Shown here in pieces: positions 1-6,646 of a stretch of DNA of 40,430 nt. Each line of letters begins with the position of its first letter. The first letter of the stretch is position 1. This DNA comes from JBGZFC01 sp964631255 (GTDB taxonomy: Bacteria > Bacteroidota > Bacteroidia > Bacteroidales > Dysgonomonadaceae), in contig CAZVWS010000015.1 of NCBI GenBank assembly GCA_964631255.1, positions 1 through 40,430 on the forward strand. Reading direction: 5' to 3'. Under the pieces are notes generated by a model. That model worked only from the letters and a program-made list of their open reading frames with translations. It was not told where the DNA came from and searched no databases. The position numbers were made by a program, and so were the translations under genes.

Positions 1-99
1 AATCAGTTAGTTAGGAGTTCCTAACCTAAACTGTACCCCCTAAGAAAAATTAAGAGGGTAACACATTGAAATAAAGCCGATTAACCTAAAAAGGTGGCT

Positions 100-117
100 T
101 TCCCGTCCATACCGCAA
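100..117 (+). repeat. attL core, left copy of 18-bp direct repeat
   Basis: TTCCCGTCCATACCGCAA occurs here and identically at 6818-6835. The flanking bases differ immediately on both sides, so the repeat is exactly 18 bp. It is directly followed by an 11-bp terminator hairpin. It does not overlap a recognisable tRNA 3' end. Confidence 0.88.
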
Positions 118-119
118 AT

Positions 120-150
120 ATAGCCTAACTTTCAATGAGTTAGGCTATTT
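120..150. terminator. Rho-independent terminator just inside attL
   Basis: An 11-bp perfect stem, ATAGCCTAACT (120-130) and AGTTAGGCTAT (138-148), encloses a 7-nt loop and is followed by TTTTGTTT. It immediately follows the att core. It would stop host transcripts entering the element from the left, replacing the hairpin that follows the attR copy. Confidence 0.75.
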
Positions 151-151
151 T

Positions 152-174
152 GTTTCCGTTTTTGTTTCCGTTTT
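152..174 (+). repeat. Left arm-type integrase site candidate (tandem GTTTCCGTT)
   Basis: Two copies of GTTTCCGTT start 12 bp apart (152 and 164). The same 23-bp arrangement, with a single mismatch, occurs in the same orientation at 6671-6693 near the other end. Paired short repeats at both ends inside the cores are what arm-binding tyrosine integrases use. The function is inferred from position and symmetry. Confidence 0.6.
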
Positions 175-216
175 ATCTTTTCTACTTCATTTTTGGGTTG
201 GTTTTGGCGGGCAAGT

Positions 217-259
217 GGCGACACGTAAAAACAACTTTTTACGGGCGGATTTTGTCGCC
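217..259. other. Nested hairpin, candidate replication origin or nick site
   Basis: An inner perfect 8-bp stem, CGTAAAAA (224-231) and TTTTTACG (236-243), has a CAAC loop. Its 5' side abuts an outer perfect 7-bp stem, GGCGACA (217-223) with TGTCGCC (253-259), leaving a 9-nt bulge on one side only. The structure lies in gene-free DNA of an element that encodes a gpII/CRI-like initiator, which would act on such a structured origin. No nick site can be assigned from sequence alone. An extended regulatory RNA or attachment structure is an alternative. Confidence 0.45.
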
Positions 260-340
260 TCGCTGTCATTCTCATTAAAAATACACTCAAAATTAAAGCA
301 AATACACTTTTTTGCTGTCGTTTTTAAGTCGGACAATTTG

Positions 341-358
341 GCGTATTCATTTATACGC
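341..358. other. Small hairpin GCGTAT/ATACGC
   Basis: A perfect 6-bp inverted repeat, GCGTAT (341-346) and ATACGC (353-358), with a TCATTT loop is followed by TTTTAATAG. It may be a weak terminator or a protein-binding site in the element control region. Confidence 0.3.
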
Positions 359-533
359 TTTTAATAGATACCCCCCATTGTGTTTTTTACATTGAAAAAG
401 GCGTTTGTTGATTGTTTTACGGCGTTTCTGTTTATTCTTTCCCCTATCAATTCCCTATATTTTCCCTATCGGTATTTTTGTATTTATCTGTTTTATAGTT
501 AATTATATACTTTGTTGGATATATTGCCCCTAT

Positions 534-548
534 GGAAAAGGTCGCCCC
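534..548 (+). repeat. Copy of GGAAAAGGTCGCCCC motif (intergenic)
   Basis: This is the only non-coding copy of a motif that also occurs several times inside the replication initiator gene (2719-2819 and 3091-3105). Its presence outside a gene argues that the DNA sequence, not the encoded peptide, is what is conserved. Confidence 0.55.
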
Positions 549-689
549 GTTTTCGGCTTGTTTTAGTGGTGTTGCGGTTTTTTGATACGGTTTTAATGCT
601 CTGTGTTGATTTGCTTTAATTTTGACGGTAAAATGAACGTTTTTAACCGAAATAATTAAACATTGATACGCCGTTAATACAAAAATCAC

Positions 690-697
690 TATATTTG
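690..697 (+). promoter_or_regulatory. Bacteroidetes -7 element TATATTTG
   Basis: It matches the Bacteroidetes TAnnTTTG -7 consensus and lies 24 nt upstream of the ATG at 722. A TTG at 663-665 is a possible -33 element, although the 24-nt spacer is longer than usual. Confidence 0.5.
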
Positions 698-721
698 CAA
701 TTCCTAAAAGACAGTAGTAAA

Positions 722-928
722 ATGAATTTTATTAAAAACGAAAAACAACTTATTGATTTAACCAATGAGTTAATCAGCGATTGTGGAACAAGCAAAGAAA
801 TTGCAAAAATGATTGACGATTTGATTTTTGAATATTTTTATCATTTATGTAATATGAAATCGTGTTTGTGTGAAGTGGACAACCATTTGTTTTTTTACAA
901 TCAAACAATTACGGGATTTGTTTTTTGA
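722..928 (+). CDS. Small hypothetical protein of the integrative element
   Basis: Encodes about 68 residues beginning MNFIKNEKQLIDLTNEL. It is acidic and amphipathic, with no signal peptide or recognised domain. An upstream in-frame ATG at 695 lies on top of the -7 promoter element, so the ATG at 722 is preferred. It is the only rightward gene in the element, facing the leftward operon, and it ends just before a strong bidirectional terminator. The separate promoter and terminator support it as a real transcription unit. The function is unknown; a small regulatory or control protein would fit the position, but nothing in the sequence shows this. Confidence 0.55.
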   Translation: MNFIKNEKQLIDLTNELISDCGTSKEIAKMIDDLIFEYFYHLCNMKSCLCEVDNHLFFYNQTITGFVF

Positions 929-959
929 ATTAGAAACAAACTAATCTCCCAACGCAAAA

Positions 960-992
960 TAAAGCCCGCTATTGCATTTGTGGCGGGCTTTA
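960..992. terminator. Bidirectional terminator between convergent genes
   Basis: A perfect 10-bp stem, TAAAGCCCGC (960-969) and GCGGGCTTTA (983-992), has a 13-nt loop. It lies between the rightward gene ending at 928 and the leftward gene ending at 999, and can serve both. Confidence 0.8.
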
Positions 993-998
993 CTGTGT

Positions 999-1292
999 TC
1001 ATTCGGTCGGTTGCTGTTTTCGCTTTCTGTGCCAAAGATACACGGTTGTTTTGCTTATCTGTAGCCGTTTGGCTATTTCGGCATAACTAAAACCTTTTGC
1101 CGATAATTCAAAGGCTTTTTGTTGTATGGTTTTCGGCTCTGTGGTTTCACGTGTGCCACTTTCCGAAATGTAGCGTTGCACCGTGCGGGGGCTAATATCA
1201 AGCAGTTTGCCTATTTCCTTGCCGTTTAAGCCCATTAAATAGTATCGGCTTATTCTTTCCAATGTTTTTTCTTTTAGTTCCATAAATCGCAT
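999..1292 (-). CDS. Double helix-turn-helix DNA-binding protein
   Basis: A 97-residue protein made almost entirely of two resolvase/transposase-type helix-turn-helix units. The first is around residues 14-45 (GLNGKEIGKLLDISPRTVQR) and the second around 63-92 (FSYAEIAKRLQISKTTVYLW). There is no catalytic domain, so it is a DNA-binding protein rather than a recombinase, probably a regulator or an accessory factor binding element DNA. It is the last gene of the leftward run, 15 bp after the antirepressor gene, and is followed by the terminator at 960-992. The start could be the ATG at 1292 or the one nine bases downstream at 1283. The DNA target is unknown; origin or promoter binding is possible. 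Confidence 0.75.
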   Translation of the reverse strand: MRFMELKEKTLERISRYYLMGLNGKEIGKLLDISPRTVQRYISESGTRETTEPKTIQQKAFELSAKGFSYAEIAKRLQISKTTVYLWHRKRKQQPTE

Positions 1293-1307
1293 TATTTTAA
1301 GTTTGTA

Positions 1308-1940
1308 CTAAAATCGGGGTTTCTTAAAAAATTCCTCGAACGTGCTTTTCAAAATGTGTTCGGGATAAATATTTACAAGCCCAAAGCGGTAATCTTTAAT
1401 TTTCCCGATAGGCTCTTTTAACTCTCTACATTTCTTTGAGGCAAGTTTGCCTAATGCCTGTGCCTCGTTGTAAGACACTTTTATTTTATGCAGTCCGCAA
1501 TATCCGTGTATTGTAAACTCGTTTACCTCTGTGCCAATGGTTGAGGCTGTGAGGCGATTTATTTTATTTTCGAGTTCCGCCAATTTTGCCCCGTCAATCA
1601 TTGGGGCGGTTTGGCTCATTGCTACTTTTTCCACTTCAATAAAATAGTTGCGTATTTTTTCGCCCACAACTGTTTTTGAAATCATACATAACTTTTTCGC
1701 AAAGTCGAGCGTTAAAACATATTCTTGCCCAAAATTGCCCTTTTGCTTTTTATTATACTCTTCCTGTGGGACGAGTGAAAGCCAATCTACACCCTCAACG
1801 GCGTAAGGGTTTGCTTCAATGTGTTTTTTTGCCCAACGGGAATAATTGCTATCTGCATAGCCTAATTTTCCGTATAATTCCCTTGCTGAAACGGCTTTTT
1901 TGCCGTCCGCATTTGTTTTAATTTTTATCAAATTATTCAT
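1308..1940 (-). CDS. Phage-type antirepressor with AntA domain
   Basis: A 210-residue protein. The N-terminal half (about residues 16-105) matches the AntA/AntB antirepressor pattern: VSARELYGKLGYADSNYSRW, a VDWLSLVP segment, and a helix beginning LTLDFAKKLCMISKT. The C-terminal half is a separate region rich in basic and aromatic residues (about 125-210), like the variable second domains of antirepressors. Such proteins inactivate prophage repressors by direct binding and so trigger induction. Here the gene belongs to an integrative element rather than a full prophage, and an S24-type repressor is encoded just outside attR, an obvious candidate partner though unproven. An 11-bp tandem repeat abuts its start codon. 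The domain call is solid; the target is inference. Confidence 0.8.
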   Translation of the reverse strand: MNNLIKIKTNADGKKAVSARELYGKLGYADSNYSRWAKKHIEANPYAVEGVDWLSLVPQEEYNKKQKGNFGQEYVLTLDFAKKLCMISKTVVGEKIRNYFIEVEKVAMSQTAPMIDGAKLAELENKINRLTASTIGTEVNEFTIHGYCGLHKIKVSYNEAQALGKLASKKCRELKEPIGKIKDYRFGLVNIYPEHILKSTFEEFFKKPRF

Positions 1941-1962
1941 TTTAAATTGTTTTTAAATTGTT
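1941..1962. repeat. Tandem 11-bp repeat upstream of antirepressor gene
   Basis: TTTAAATTGTT occurs twice in tandem (1941-1951 and 1952-1962) immediately upstream of the antirepressor start at 1940. It could be an operator, or simply AT-rich leader sequence. Confidence 0.35.
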
Positions 1963-1992
1963 GATAATAAGTTTTTTATTTGTTTTTTTTTG

Positions 1993-2310
1993 TTAGTTCA
2001 AAGGATAATCAAAACCCTTTGCCCGTATATCCTTTTTAGCCTTTGCCAACGCTTTTTCAAGTTTCGGTTTCTCAACGGCTTTTACTTTTTCTTTCAGTAA
2101 GTCAAACGCTTTTTCCCTGTTTACTTCATTACCTACTTCGCCAACGCTGTAACCCGTATCTAAATGGATAGCGTAAAACTGTTTATCCGCCTTGCATTCT
2201 ATCAATCCGTATTGCACGTCCTCAAATTCAAAATAACTTGCCCAACTCTCTTTTATTCCGCAAGTGGTAGCCCTTTTAATCTGAATTTTCAAACCCTCTT
2301 TCAGTTTCAT
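1993..2310 (-). CDS. Small hypothetical protein of the integrative element
   Basis: A 105-residue soluble protein, MKLKEGLKIQIKRATT at the start. It has a mixed beta N-terminal half and a strongly charged, lysine-rich helix in the second half (about residues 66-100). No family is recognised. It starts 11 bp after the replication initiator stop in the same direction, so it is almost certainly co-transcribed with that gene. The position between rep and the antirepressor suggests a replication- or control-related accessory role, but no motif supports a specific function. Confidence 0.6.
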   Translation of the reverse strand: MKLKEGLKIQIKRATTCGIKESWASYFEFEDVQYGLIECKADKQFYAIHLDTGYSVGEVGNEVNREKAFDLLKEKVKAVEKPKLEKALAKAKKDIRAKGFDYPLN

Positions 2311-2321
2311 TATCAGGCTGT

Positions 2322-3701
2322 TTATAAGTTATTTTCATTTACTTTTTGCAAATAGCTTTTTGCCTTTTCTCCTGTCAGTTTTTGGGGTTGTGGCTCTTTC
2401 CGCAAAGGCTCTACACTTACAATCCTATCCAACCAATCACGGGTAACGCTAATTTCATTTGCCCCCAATGTGTCAGTATAAGTTTCGCCGTTGTGTCGGT
2501 AAGTTATCCGCAACATTAAATCTTTTTCCATAGCTCTTTTAATTTTTCGTTTAATCGTTAATCTTCGGTTGCTGTCTTTGTTTCGGCAGGCTTTGGCAGA
2601 TTTGCCAAAAACCTTTTCCGAACAAAACAAACTTCCCCTTTTTTGTCCGTCAATTTGTCGCCCGCAAGTTATACAGTAGCGGGGTGGGTTTTTAGGCTCT
2701 TTTTTCTGTGTCGTTTTTGAAAGGTCGCAGGCGACCTTTTCCAACACATATTCAAGATTGGAAAAAGTCGCCTTTTCTGTGCTTGCTATATCTGTTTTTG
2801 GTTGTGGAAAAGGTCGCCCTTTTTTCTGCTTTATTTCGGCTAATTCTGCCCACTTTTTGGCTACCTCATTAATACAGTATTTTCCCCAATCAATGCACCC
2901 GTATTTTTCCCGCAACGCCTCGTATCGTTGGCGGGCTTTGTAGCGTGCCTTTTTGTCCAAATCTTGCCAAAAATTGGGGTTGCTGTATCGTTGCCACGCT
3001 AATAGCTTACTTTCCGACAATCCCACGCCCTTAAATTTGAAGTCAAAAAACACTACCTCGTTCAGCCGTTCCGTGAGCAAGCCAAGCAATGGGGCGACCT
3101 TTTCCAAATCCCGCAAATCGGCAAGCGTAGTAATCCCGTAAGGCTTTATCATTCGTTGGCGGTTTAGCCGTATTTCATAGCGTAGTATATACTTTCCCGC
3201 CTCTGATATTCGGCTTTGATGTCCTTTATCGTAAAACTTTACGGCGTAATCCTCGTATTCGCATATCACGCCCCAACGCTTGCCCTTGCTGTTTAGATTG
3301 TTGAAAGGCTTGTTTTTGTGGCAAATGATATTTCGCAAAATAACTTCGGGCTTGTAGTCCAATTCTAAATTAACCCTTATTTCGAGGCTGTGAATGGTTG
3401 CCGTTTGTAGTGGAATATGAAAATGATTGTTGAGGCTTTGCAACGTGCTTTGCAGGTCGGCAAATATAAAATCGTTGTAATTGGTATCGTTGCCGTTGTG
3501 GAATTTGTGCAGACTTCCCGCAATGGAACAATTACCATTTTCGGAAATAATAAATTGCAGGGATTGGAATTTTGCAACTTTGCGTTTCGTGCGTATTTCG
3601 CCCGTAGTTTCCGATACCCATATACCGAAATCAAAAAGCGGGTTACCTTGCCACACGTCCGCAACAACACCCACGCACGAACATTTTACCCCGTCAATCA
3701 T
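2322..3701 (-). CDS. Phage/plasmid replication initiator, gpII/CRI-like
   Basis: A 459-residue protein. The N-terminal and central part carries the features of the filamentous-phage gpII/CRI (gene II/X) replication family: a hydrophobic strand LEIRVNLEL at about 106-114, a tyrosine motif VKFYDKGHQ at 154-162 that is the likely nicking-tyrosine region, and LRYEIRLN at 173-180. Such proteins nick the origin and drive rolling-circle replication. A basic linker (about 290-340) follows, then a CxxC...C...C zinc-finger-like segment (C343, C346, C360, C372) and a basic C-terminal tail. The linker DNA contains palindromic repeats of a short motif. It overlaps no neighbour but lies within a tightly packed leftward operon. 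The family assignment rests on motif pattern only; a Rep_trans-type initiator is the alternative. Confidence 0.7.
   Translation of the reverse strand: MIDGVKCSCVGVVADVWQGNPLFDFGIWVSETTGEIRTKRKVAKFQSLQFIISENGNCSIAGSLHKFHNGNDTNYNDFIFADLQSTLQSLNNHFHIPLQTATIHSLEIRVNLELDYKPEVILRNIICHKNKPFNNLNSKGKRWGVICEYEDYAVKFYDKGHQSRISEAGKYILRYEIRLNRQRMIKPYGITTLADLRDLEKVAPLLGLLTERLNEVVFFDFKFKGVGLSESKLLAWQRYSNPNFWQDLDKKARYKARQRYEALREKYGCIDWGKYCINEVAKKWAELAEIKQKKGRPFPQPKTDIASTEKATFSNLEYVLEKVACDLSKTTQKKEPKNPPRYCITCGRQIDGQKRGSLFCSEKVFGKSAKACRNKDSNRRLTIKRKIKRAMEKDLMLRITYRHNGETYTDTLGANEISVTRDWLDRIVSVEPLRKEPQPQKLTGEKAKSYLQKVNENNL
2719..2819. repeat. Cluster of GGAAAAGGTCGCC repeats inside rep
   Basis: Three units lie within about 100 bp. 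The first is a palindrome with 9-bp perfect arms AAAGGTCGC and GCGACCTTT around AG, the right side continuing to TTTTCC (2719-2742). The second is a degenerate copy, GGAAAAAGTCGCC (2760-2772), followed by TTTTC. The third is GGAAAAGGTCGCCC (2806-2819). The units are read as EKVA, ATFS and GRPFP, in different frames and orientations. This is expected if the DNA motif itself is maintained or was inserted, rather than a repeated peptide. Confidence 0.65.
3091..3105 (-). repeat. Further copy of GGAAAAGGTCGCCCC inside rep
   Basis: The plus strand reads GGGGCGACCTTTTCC, the exact reverse complement of the intergenic copy at 534-548. It encodes EKVAP in the replication initiator. It lies about 270 bp from the main cluster. 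Confidence 0.6.
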
Positions 3702-3705
3702 TGGT

Positions 3706-4023
3706 TTATTTTAGTTCGTCCGTGAGTAACCCCAACGCTCTTTCAAAATTACCCGTAATAGCCTCAAATGCTTTCCCGTATAGGATAAGTCCAAGCTGTG
3801 CGAGTTTGGCAGTATTGCGAGCCGTTGAGGTAAAAAGATACGCCCCTAATTCGTTGGGGTGTATGTCCTTTTCCTCATTCTTTTTGCGAGGGTTTGGGTA
3901 ACTTCCGAGTGTGTCGATAATGCTTTTTGCTAATTCGTTCCGTTGGTTATTGTCGGAAAGAAAAGGGATTGAGGCGAGCAAGTCGAGGCAATCCGTAAGG
4001 CAGGCGATTTGTTTACTGTACAT
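3706..4023 (-). CDS. Small hypothetical protein between HTH gene and rep
   Basis: A 105-residue, mainly helical, soluble protein of unknown family, starting MYSKQIACLTDCLDLLASIP. Its start overlaps the 3' end of the upstream excisionase-type gene by 11 bp, and its stop is 4 bp before the rep start. This points to translational coupling and a shared job with those two genes. No catalytic motif, signal peptide or membrane segment is seen. A replication or copy-control accessory is conceivable, by context only. Confidence 0.6.
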   Translation of the reverse strand: MYSKQIACLTDCLDLLASIPFLSDNNQRNELAKSIIDTLGSYPNPRKKNEEKDIHPNELGAYLFTSTARNTAKLAQLGLILYGKAFEAITGNFERALGLLTDELK

Positions 4024-4315
4024 ATTTGCCCCCTTTCTGTACCAATGCTTTTTCTACTTCGGTACGTTTGTAAAATACTTTGTTGCCAATCTTGTAGGCG
4101 GTTAGTATTCCCTTGTTTGTCCAATCGTGGACGGTTACAACCGACACCCTAAATATACGGGCTACTTCTTTTCGTGTAATGTAGTCCGTTCCCGTTTCGG
4201 GGGTATTGGGTTGCGGTTGGGTACTTAGGGCGGTAATTGCCCCCTCTAATTTGTCGAGGCGGGTAAATAGTTCGTCCGCTTCGATGTTTTCGATTTGAAT
4301 AATGCTTTTTGTCAT
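4013..4315 (-). CDS. Excisionase-type helix-turn-helix protein
   Basis: A 100-residue protein. Residues 45-92 form a MerR/excisionase-like winged helix (HTH_17 type): YITRKEVARIFRVSVVTVHD, then a GILTAYKIGNKVFYKRTEV wing ending in a helix. The N-terminal 40 residues look like a short coiled segment for oligomerisation. Proteins of this type next to tyrosine integrases of Bacteroidetes elements act as excisionases or as activators of excision genes. It follows the RteC-like gene, with a large inverted repeat in between that could be its own operator, and it overlaps the next gene by 11 bp. The family is clear; whether it is the recombination directionality factor is inferred. Confidence 0.8.
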   Translation of the reverse strand: MTKSIIQIENIEADELFTRLDKLEGAITALSTQPQPNTPETGTDYITRKEVARIFRVSVVTVHDWTNKGILTAYKIGNKVFYKRTEVEKALVQKGGKYVQ

Positions 4316-4321
4316 AAAAAA

Positions 4322-4362
4322 ATTCCTTTACTGTGAATAAATTAATATCACGGCAAAGGAAT
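4322..4362. promoter_or_regulatory. 15-bp inverted repeat upstream of excisionase-type gene
   Basis: ATTCCTTTACTGTGA (4322-4336) and TCACGGCAAAGGAAT (4348-4362) pair over 15 positions, with one mismatch and one G-T wobble, around an 11-nt AT loop. It ends 7 bp before the leftward start codon at 4315. It is a good candidate operator, or an mRNA hairpin controlling translation, of the HTH gene. Confidence 0.5.
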
Positions 4363-4386
4363 AATTTACGCAAAGGGTTTGTGGGG

Positions 4387-4406
4387 TACTACCCCAATAC
4401 TACCCC
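4387..4406. repeat. Short repeat TACTACCCC x2 at end of RteC-like gene
   Basis: TACTACCCC occurs at 4387-4395 and 4398-4406, 11 bp apart, and the first copy is also part of GGGGT-act-ACCCC (4383-4395). It lies just downstream of the RteC-like stop and upstream of the inverted repeat. It is possibly a regulator-binding repeat; evidence is limited. Confidence 0.3.
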
Positions 4407-5314
4407 TAACTTTTATTTATCCAATTTTTCAAATCTAATGTAAGCGTATCTAAAAACCTTGTTTCTGTGTCGGAGTTTCTACCTTTTATTTTCTGCAAAA
4501 TCTTATCAAATTCCGATTTTTCTATTTCCACATTTAACGCCAACGCCAACGCCTCAACGCCTTGTTTTTCTGTTTCAAACGCTAATACTTTTGCCTCAAA
4601 CAAAGCCTTTAAGAGTTCGGTAAATTGTGTTTTATTTAGTGTTTTAATTGGTTTGTATAACGGTTGGTTTTGGTTGTTGTAATTTACGAGCCACTTATAA
4701 AATTCAAGTGTAGCAAATTCCAAACACGCCCCACTATCATAAAAATACATGGGACAAAAAACACCCTCTTTGATATAATCAACAAATTTAAAATCCGTTT
4801 CCTCTAATTCTTTGATTTTATCTTTAATTGCGTACTCGTTAAATTGAATTTTCTTTAATAATTCGGTTTTATCATATTCAACTGACGTTTCAAATAAATG
4901 TTTATTCCATTCTGCCATATCCTTAAAACTCTGAAAATCTATGTTTTTAGCCATATTCAAACATTTTTTTGTCATTGTTTCGTCAGGATTTTGTAGTAAA
5001 ATAGTTGCGTTTGTCTTTTCTATAAACTGCACAACGTCCAATAAATCGGCGGTTGTTTCCTCAATTTGTGTGCTTAATCTTTCAATGTGTTTTTTTGATA
5101 TTTCACTATAAATCCCATACCAATAATTATTAAAATCCCCTTTTTGAATAAAATAGCTGTGCCACTCGTAAGTATTCAAATATAAATTATTTCGTCTTTC
5201 AACATAGAACGGGAATACTACTGTTGCTATATGTATGTTACTCAATTTCTTTTCTAAAAAATCAATATACCCCGTTACGTTTAACGCTTTTACTTCCTCA
5301 ACTGATATTTTCAT
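4406..5314 (-). CDS. RteC-domain protein, probable excision regulator
   Basis: A 302-residue protein. The N-terminal region is helical and aromatic-rich with no clear motif. The C-terminal part (about 225-300) resembles the end of RteC proteins: a helix FTELLKALFEAKVLAF, then a segment like ALALNVEIEKSEFDKILQKI, then a final helix RFLDTLTLDLKNWI. RteC of CTnDOT-type conjugative transposons activates the excision operon. Here the gene lies directly between the integrase and the excisionase-type HTH gene, which fits a role in timing excision. The promoter is probably shared with the integrase (30-bp gap). The assignment is by C-terminal pattern and context, without alignment, so an uncharacterised relative is possible. 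Confidence 0.65.
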   Translation of the reverse strand: MKISVEEVKALNVTGYIDFLEKKLSNIHIATVVFPFYVERRNNLYLNTYEWHSYFIQKGDFNNYWYGIYSEISKKHIERLSTQIEETTADLLDVVQFIEKTNATILLQNPDETMTKKCLNMAKNIDFQSFKDMAEWNKHLFETSVEYDKTELLKKIQFNEYAIKDKIKELEETDFKFVDYIKEGVFCPMYFYDSGACLEFATLEFYKWLVNYNNQNQPLYKPIKTLNKTQFTELLKALFEAKVLAFETEKQGVEALALALNVEIEKSEFDKILQKIKGRNSDTETRFLDTLTLDLKNWINKS

Positions 5315-5344
5315 TATTTAAACTTCATTTAATCGTTATTTAAA

Positions 5345-6619
5345 TTATCGGTTTACAACTCTTAAAAAATTGCCATTTTCCGCCCAATGTGCTTGTAATA
5401 AAACGGCGTGTTGTTCGGGGGTAACTTTTATGTATCTCATAAATGCCTTTTCGGTACGGTGTCCCGTTACTTGCATAATGGAAAGGGTAGGAAAACCACT
5501 CAAAAATAAGTTGGTTGCAAAGGAACGGCGGGCGGTGTGACTACTTACTAATTGCCATTTTTCGTAACGTGTTGAGGTTTTAACCCCGCCTTTGGTAATG
5601 GCTTTGTGTTCGTGGTCGGTAAGTCCCACTATTTGGCAAACCTCTTTAATGTAATCGTTTAGTTTTTGGTTGGTAATGTTCGGGGGTAGTTTTTCGCCGT
5701 ATCGTTGCCAAATTTCCGATACAACGGGGTGCAACGGAATAAGTACCCGTTTGCCCGTTTTTTGTTGCTCTATCTCTATGAAATTACCTTTGATATGCTC
5801 TTTGGTTATCCGTGTGAAATCCGAAAAACGCAATCCCGTCCAAGCCCCTACAAGAAACAAATCCCGCACCCGTTCGAGGCGTTTATTTTCGGAAAAATCA
5901 AAGTTATAAAGTAGGTCTAACTCTTTTTCGGTCAAATAAATAGTGTCGCTTTCTTCTTCCACAACCTTAAAGCGGTGGGACTTATAGGCGGTTTTGCTGT
6001 TTAGCCCTTTTTCGGTTGCCTCGTTGAGTATAGTTTTTAATATCCGTATGTATTTGCCTATCGTATTGGTAGAAAGTCCCACGCCACGCAGAAAGGCGGT
6101 AAAGTCCTCGTAAAAGTCTAAATCTATGTTTTCAAAGTCATATTTACGTTTTTGTTTAGCCTCAAATTGGGCGAAATAGTCCCTAAATTTTTGGTATCCT
6201 TGTACCGTTCGGAGTGTAACAAAACGCCCCGTTGCGGGGTTAATTTTCTTTGCCCCGTTATCTGTAAACTCATTTATAAAGTCGGAAAATGTTTGTTTGC
6301 CGTTGGCTTTGGGGTTTGCCAAATTGTCGAGGAACGCCCGCAAAGTTTCTTTTGTCGGTTGTTTTCCGTCCGCTTTGAGGCTCATAATAAACTTATCCGT
6401 TTCCGTTTCAAGCTGATTAAGGCGGGAGTTTATAATCTCTTTTGTGGCGCACTCTACTAAGTCCCTTGCACGGTTATTACGTTTATTCCAATGTTGGGGG
6501 TTAATCTTTAAACCCGTTGGATAGGCTAACTTTTCGTTTCTACCAAAGCGGTAAACCAAATAAATAGGTTGAGGCGTTGAGCCTACCAATGTGCGGGGTT
6601 TGAAAATAACATTTGCCAT
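5345..6619 (-). CDS. Tyrosine recombinase/integrase
   Basis: A 424-residue phage-type integrase. An N-terminal arm-binding-like domain (1-90) is followed by a SAM-like core-binding domain (about 105-205) and the catalytic domain (about 225-405). Catalytic residues seen: R264 in TGLRFSDF, K287 in QQKTGK, H361 and R364 in HTARR, H387 in TGHR and the nucleophile Y396. All are present, so the enzyme should be active. It catalyses site-specific integration and excision at the 18-bp core flanking the element. It is the first gene of the leftward run and starts about 200 bp inside attR, preceded by a TAnnTTTG element and the right arm-site repeat. The length is typical for Bacteroidetes integrative-element integrases. 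Confidence 0.95.
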   Translation of the reverse strand: MANVIFKPRTLVGSTPQPIYLVYRFGRNEKLAYPTGLKINPQHWNKRNNRARDLVECATKEIINSRLNQLETETDKFIMSLKADGKQPTKETLRAFLDNLANPKANGKQTFSDFINEFTDNGAKKINPATGRFVTLRTVQGYQKFRDYFAQFEAKQKRKYDFENIDLDFYEDFTAFLRGVGLSTNTIGKYIRILKTILNEATEKGLNSKTAYKSHRFKVVEEESDTIYLTEKELDLLYNFDFSENKRLERVRDLFLVGAWTGLRFSDFTRITKEHIKGNFIEIEQQKTGKRVLIPLHPVVSEIWQRYGEKLPPNITNQKLNDYIKEVCQIVGLTDHEHKAITKGGVKTSTRYEKWQLVSSHTARRSFATNLFLSGFPTLSIMQVTGHRTEKAFMRYIKVTPEQHAVLLQAHWAENGNFLRVVNR

Positions 6620-6646
6620 ATCAAAACTGTATCAATTATTTAACTG

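Larger units (their letters stand above)
1..721. other. Long non-coding stretch: left flank, attL and element left end
   Basis: No convincing gene is visible in this stretch. Positions 1-99 are outside the element and hold only short imperfect inverted repeats, such as GTTAGGA/TCCTAAC at 10-25. From 100 inward it contains the att core, a terminator hairpin, integrase arm-site candidates, a nested hairpin at 217-259, a hairpin at 341-358, one copy of the GGAAAAGGTCGCC motif, and a promoter for the small gene at 722. The density of structure suggests a control region for integration and replication. Confidence 0.6.

Noticed and set aside
100..130. att core as the 3' end of a tRNA or tmRNA gene
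   Set aside because: There is no TTCRA-type T-loop with a 5-bp stem, no matching acceptor 5' strand and no CCA in either copy. The core is followed by a terminator hairpin instead.
447..689. Open frame of 80 codons on the minus strand
   Set aside because: It overlaps the promoter of the gene at 722, includes the intergenic GGAAAAGGTCGCC copy, has a low-complexity composition and no recognisable family. Better treated as non-coding.
2719..2819. CRISPR array
   Set aside because: The repeats are 13-15 bp, irregularly spaced, in both orientations and inside a coding gene, with no cas genes nearby.
3377..3670. 97-codon minus-strand frame and several plus-strand frames inside rep
   Set aside because: They are shadows of the replication initiator gene, which has clear family motifs over the same bases.
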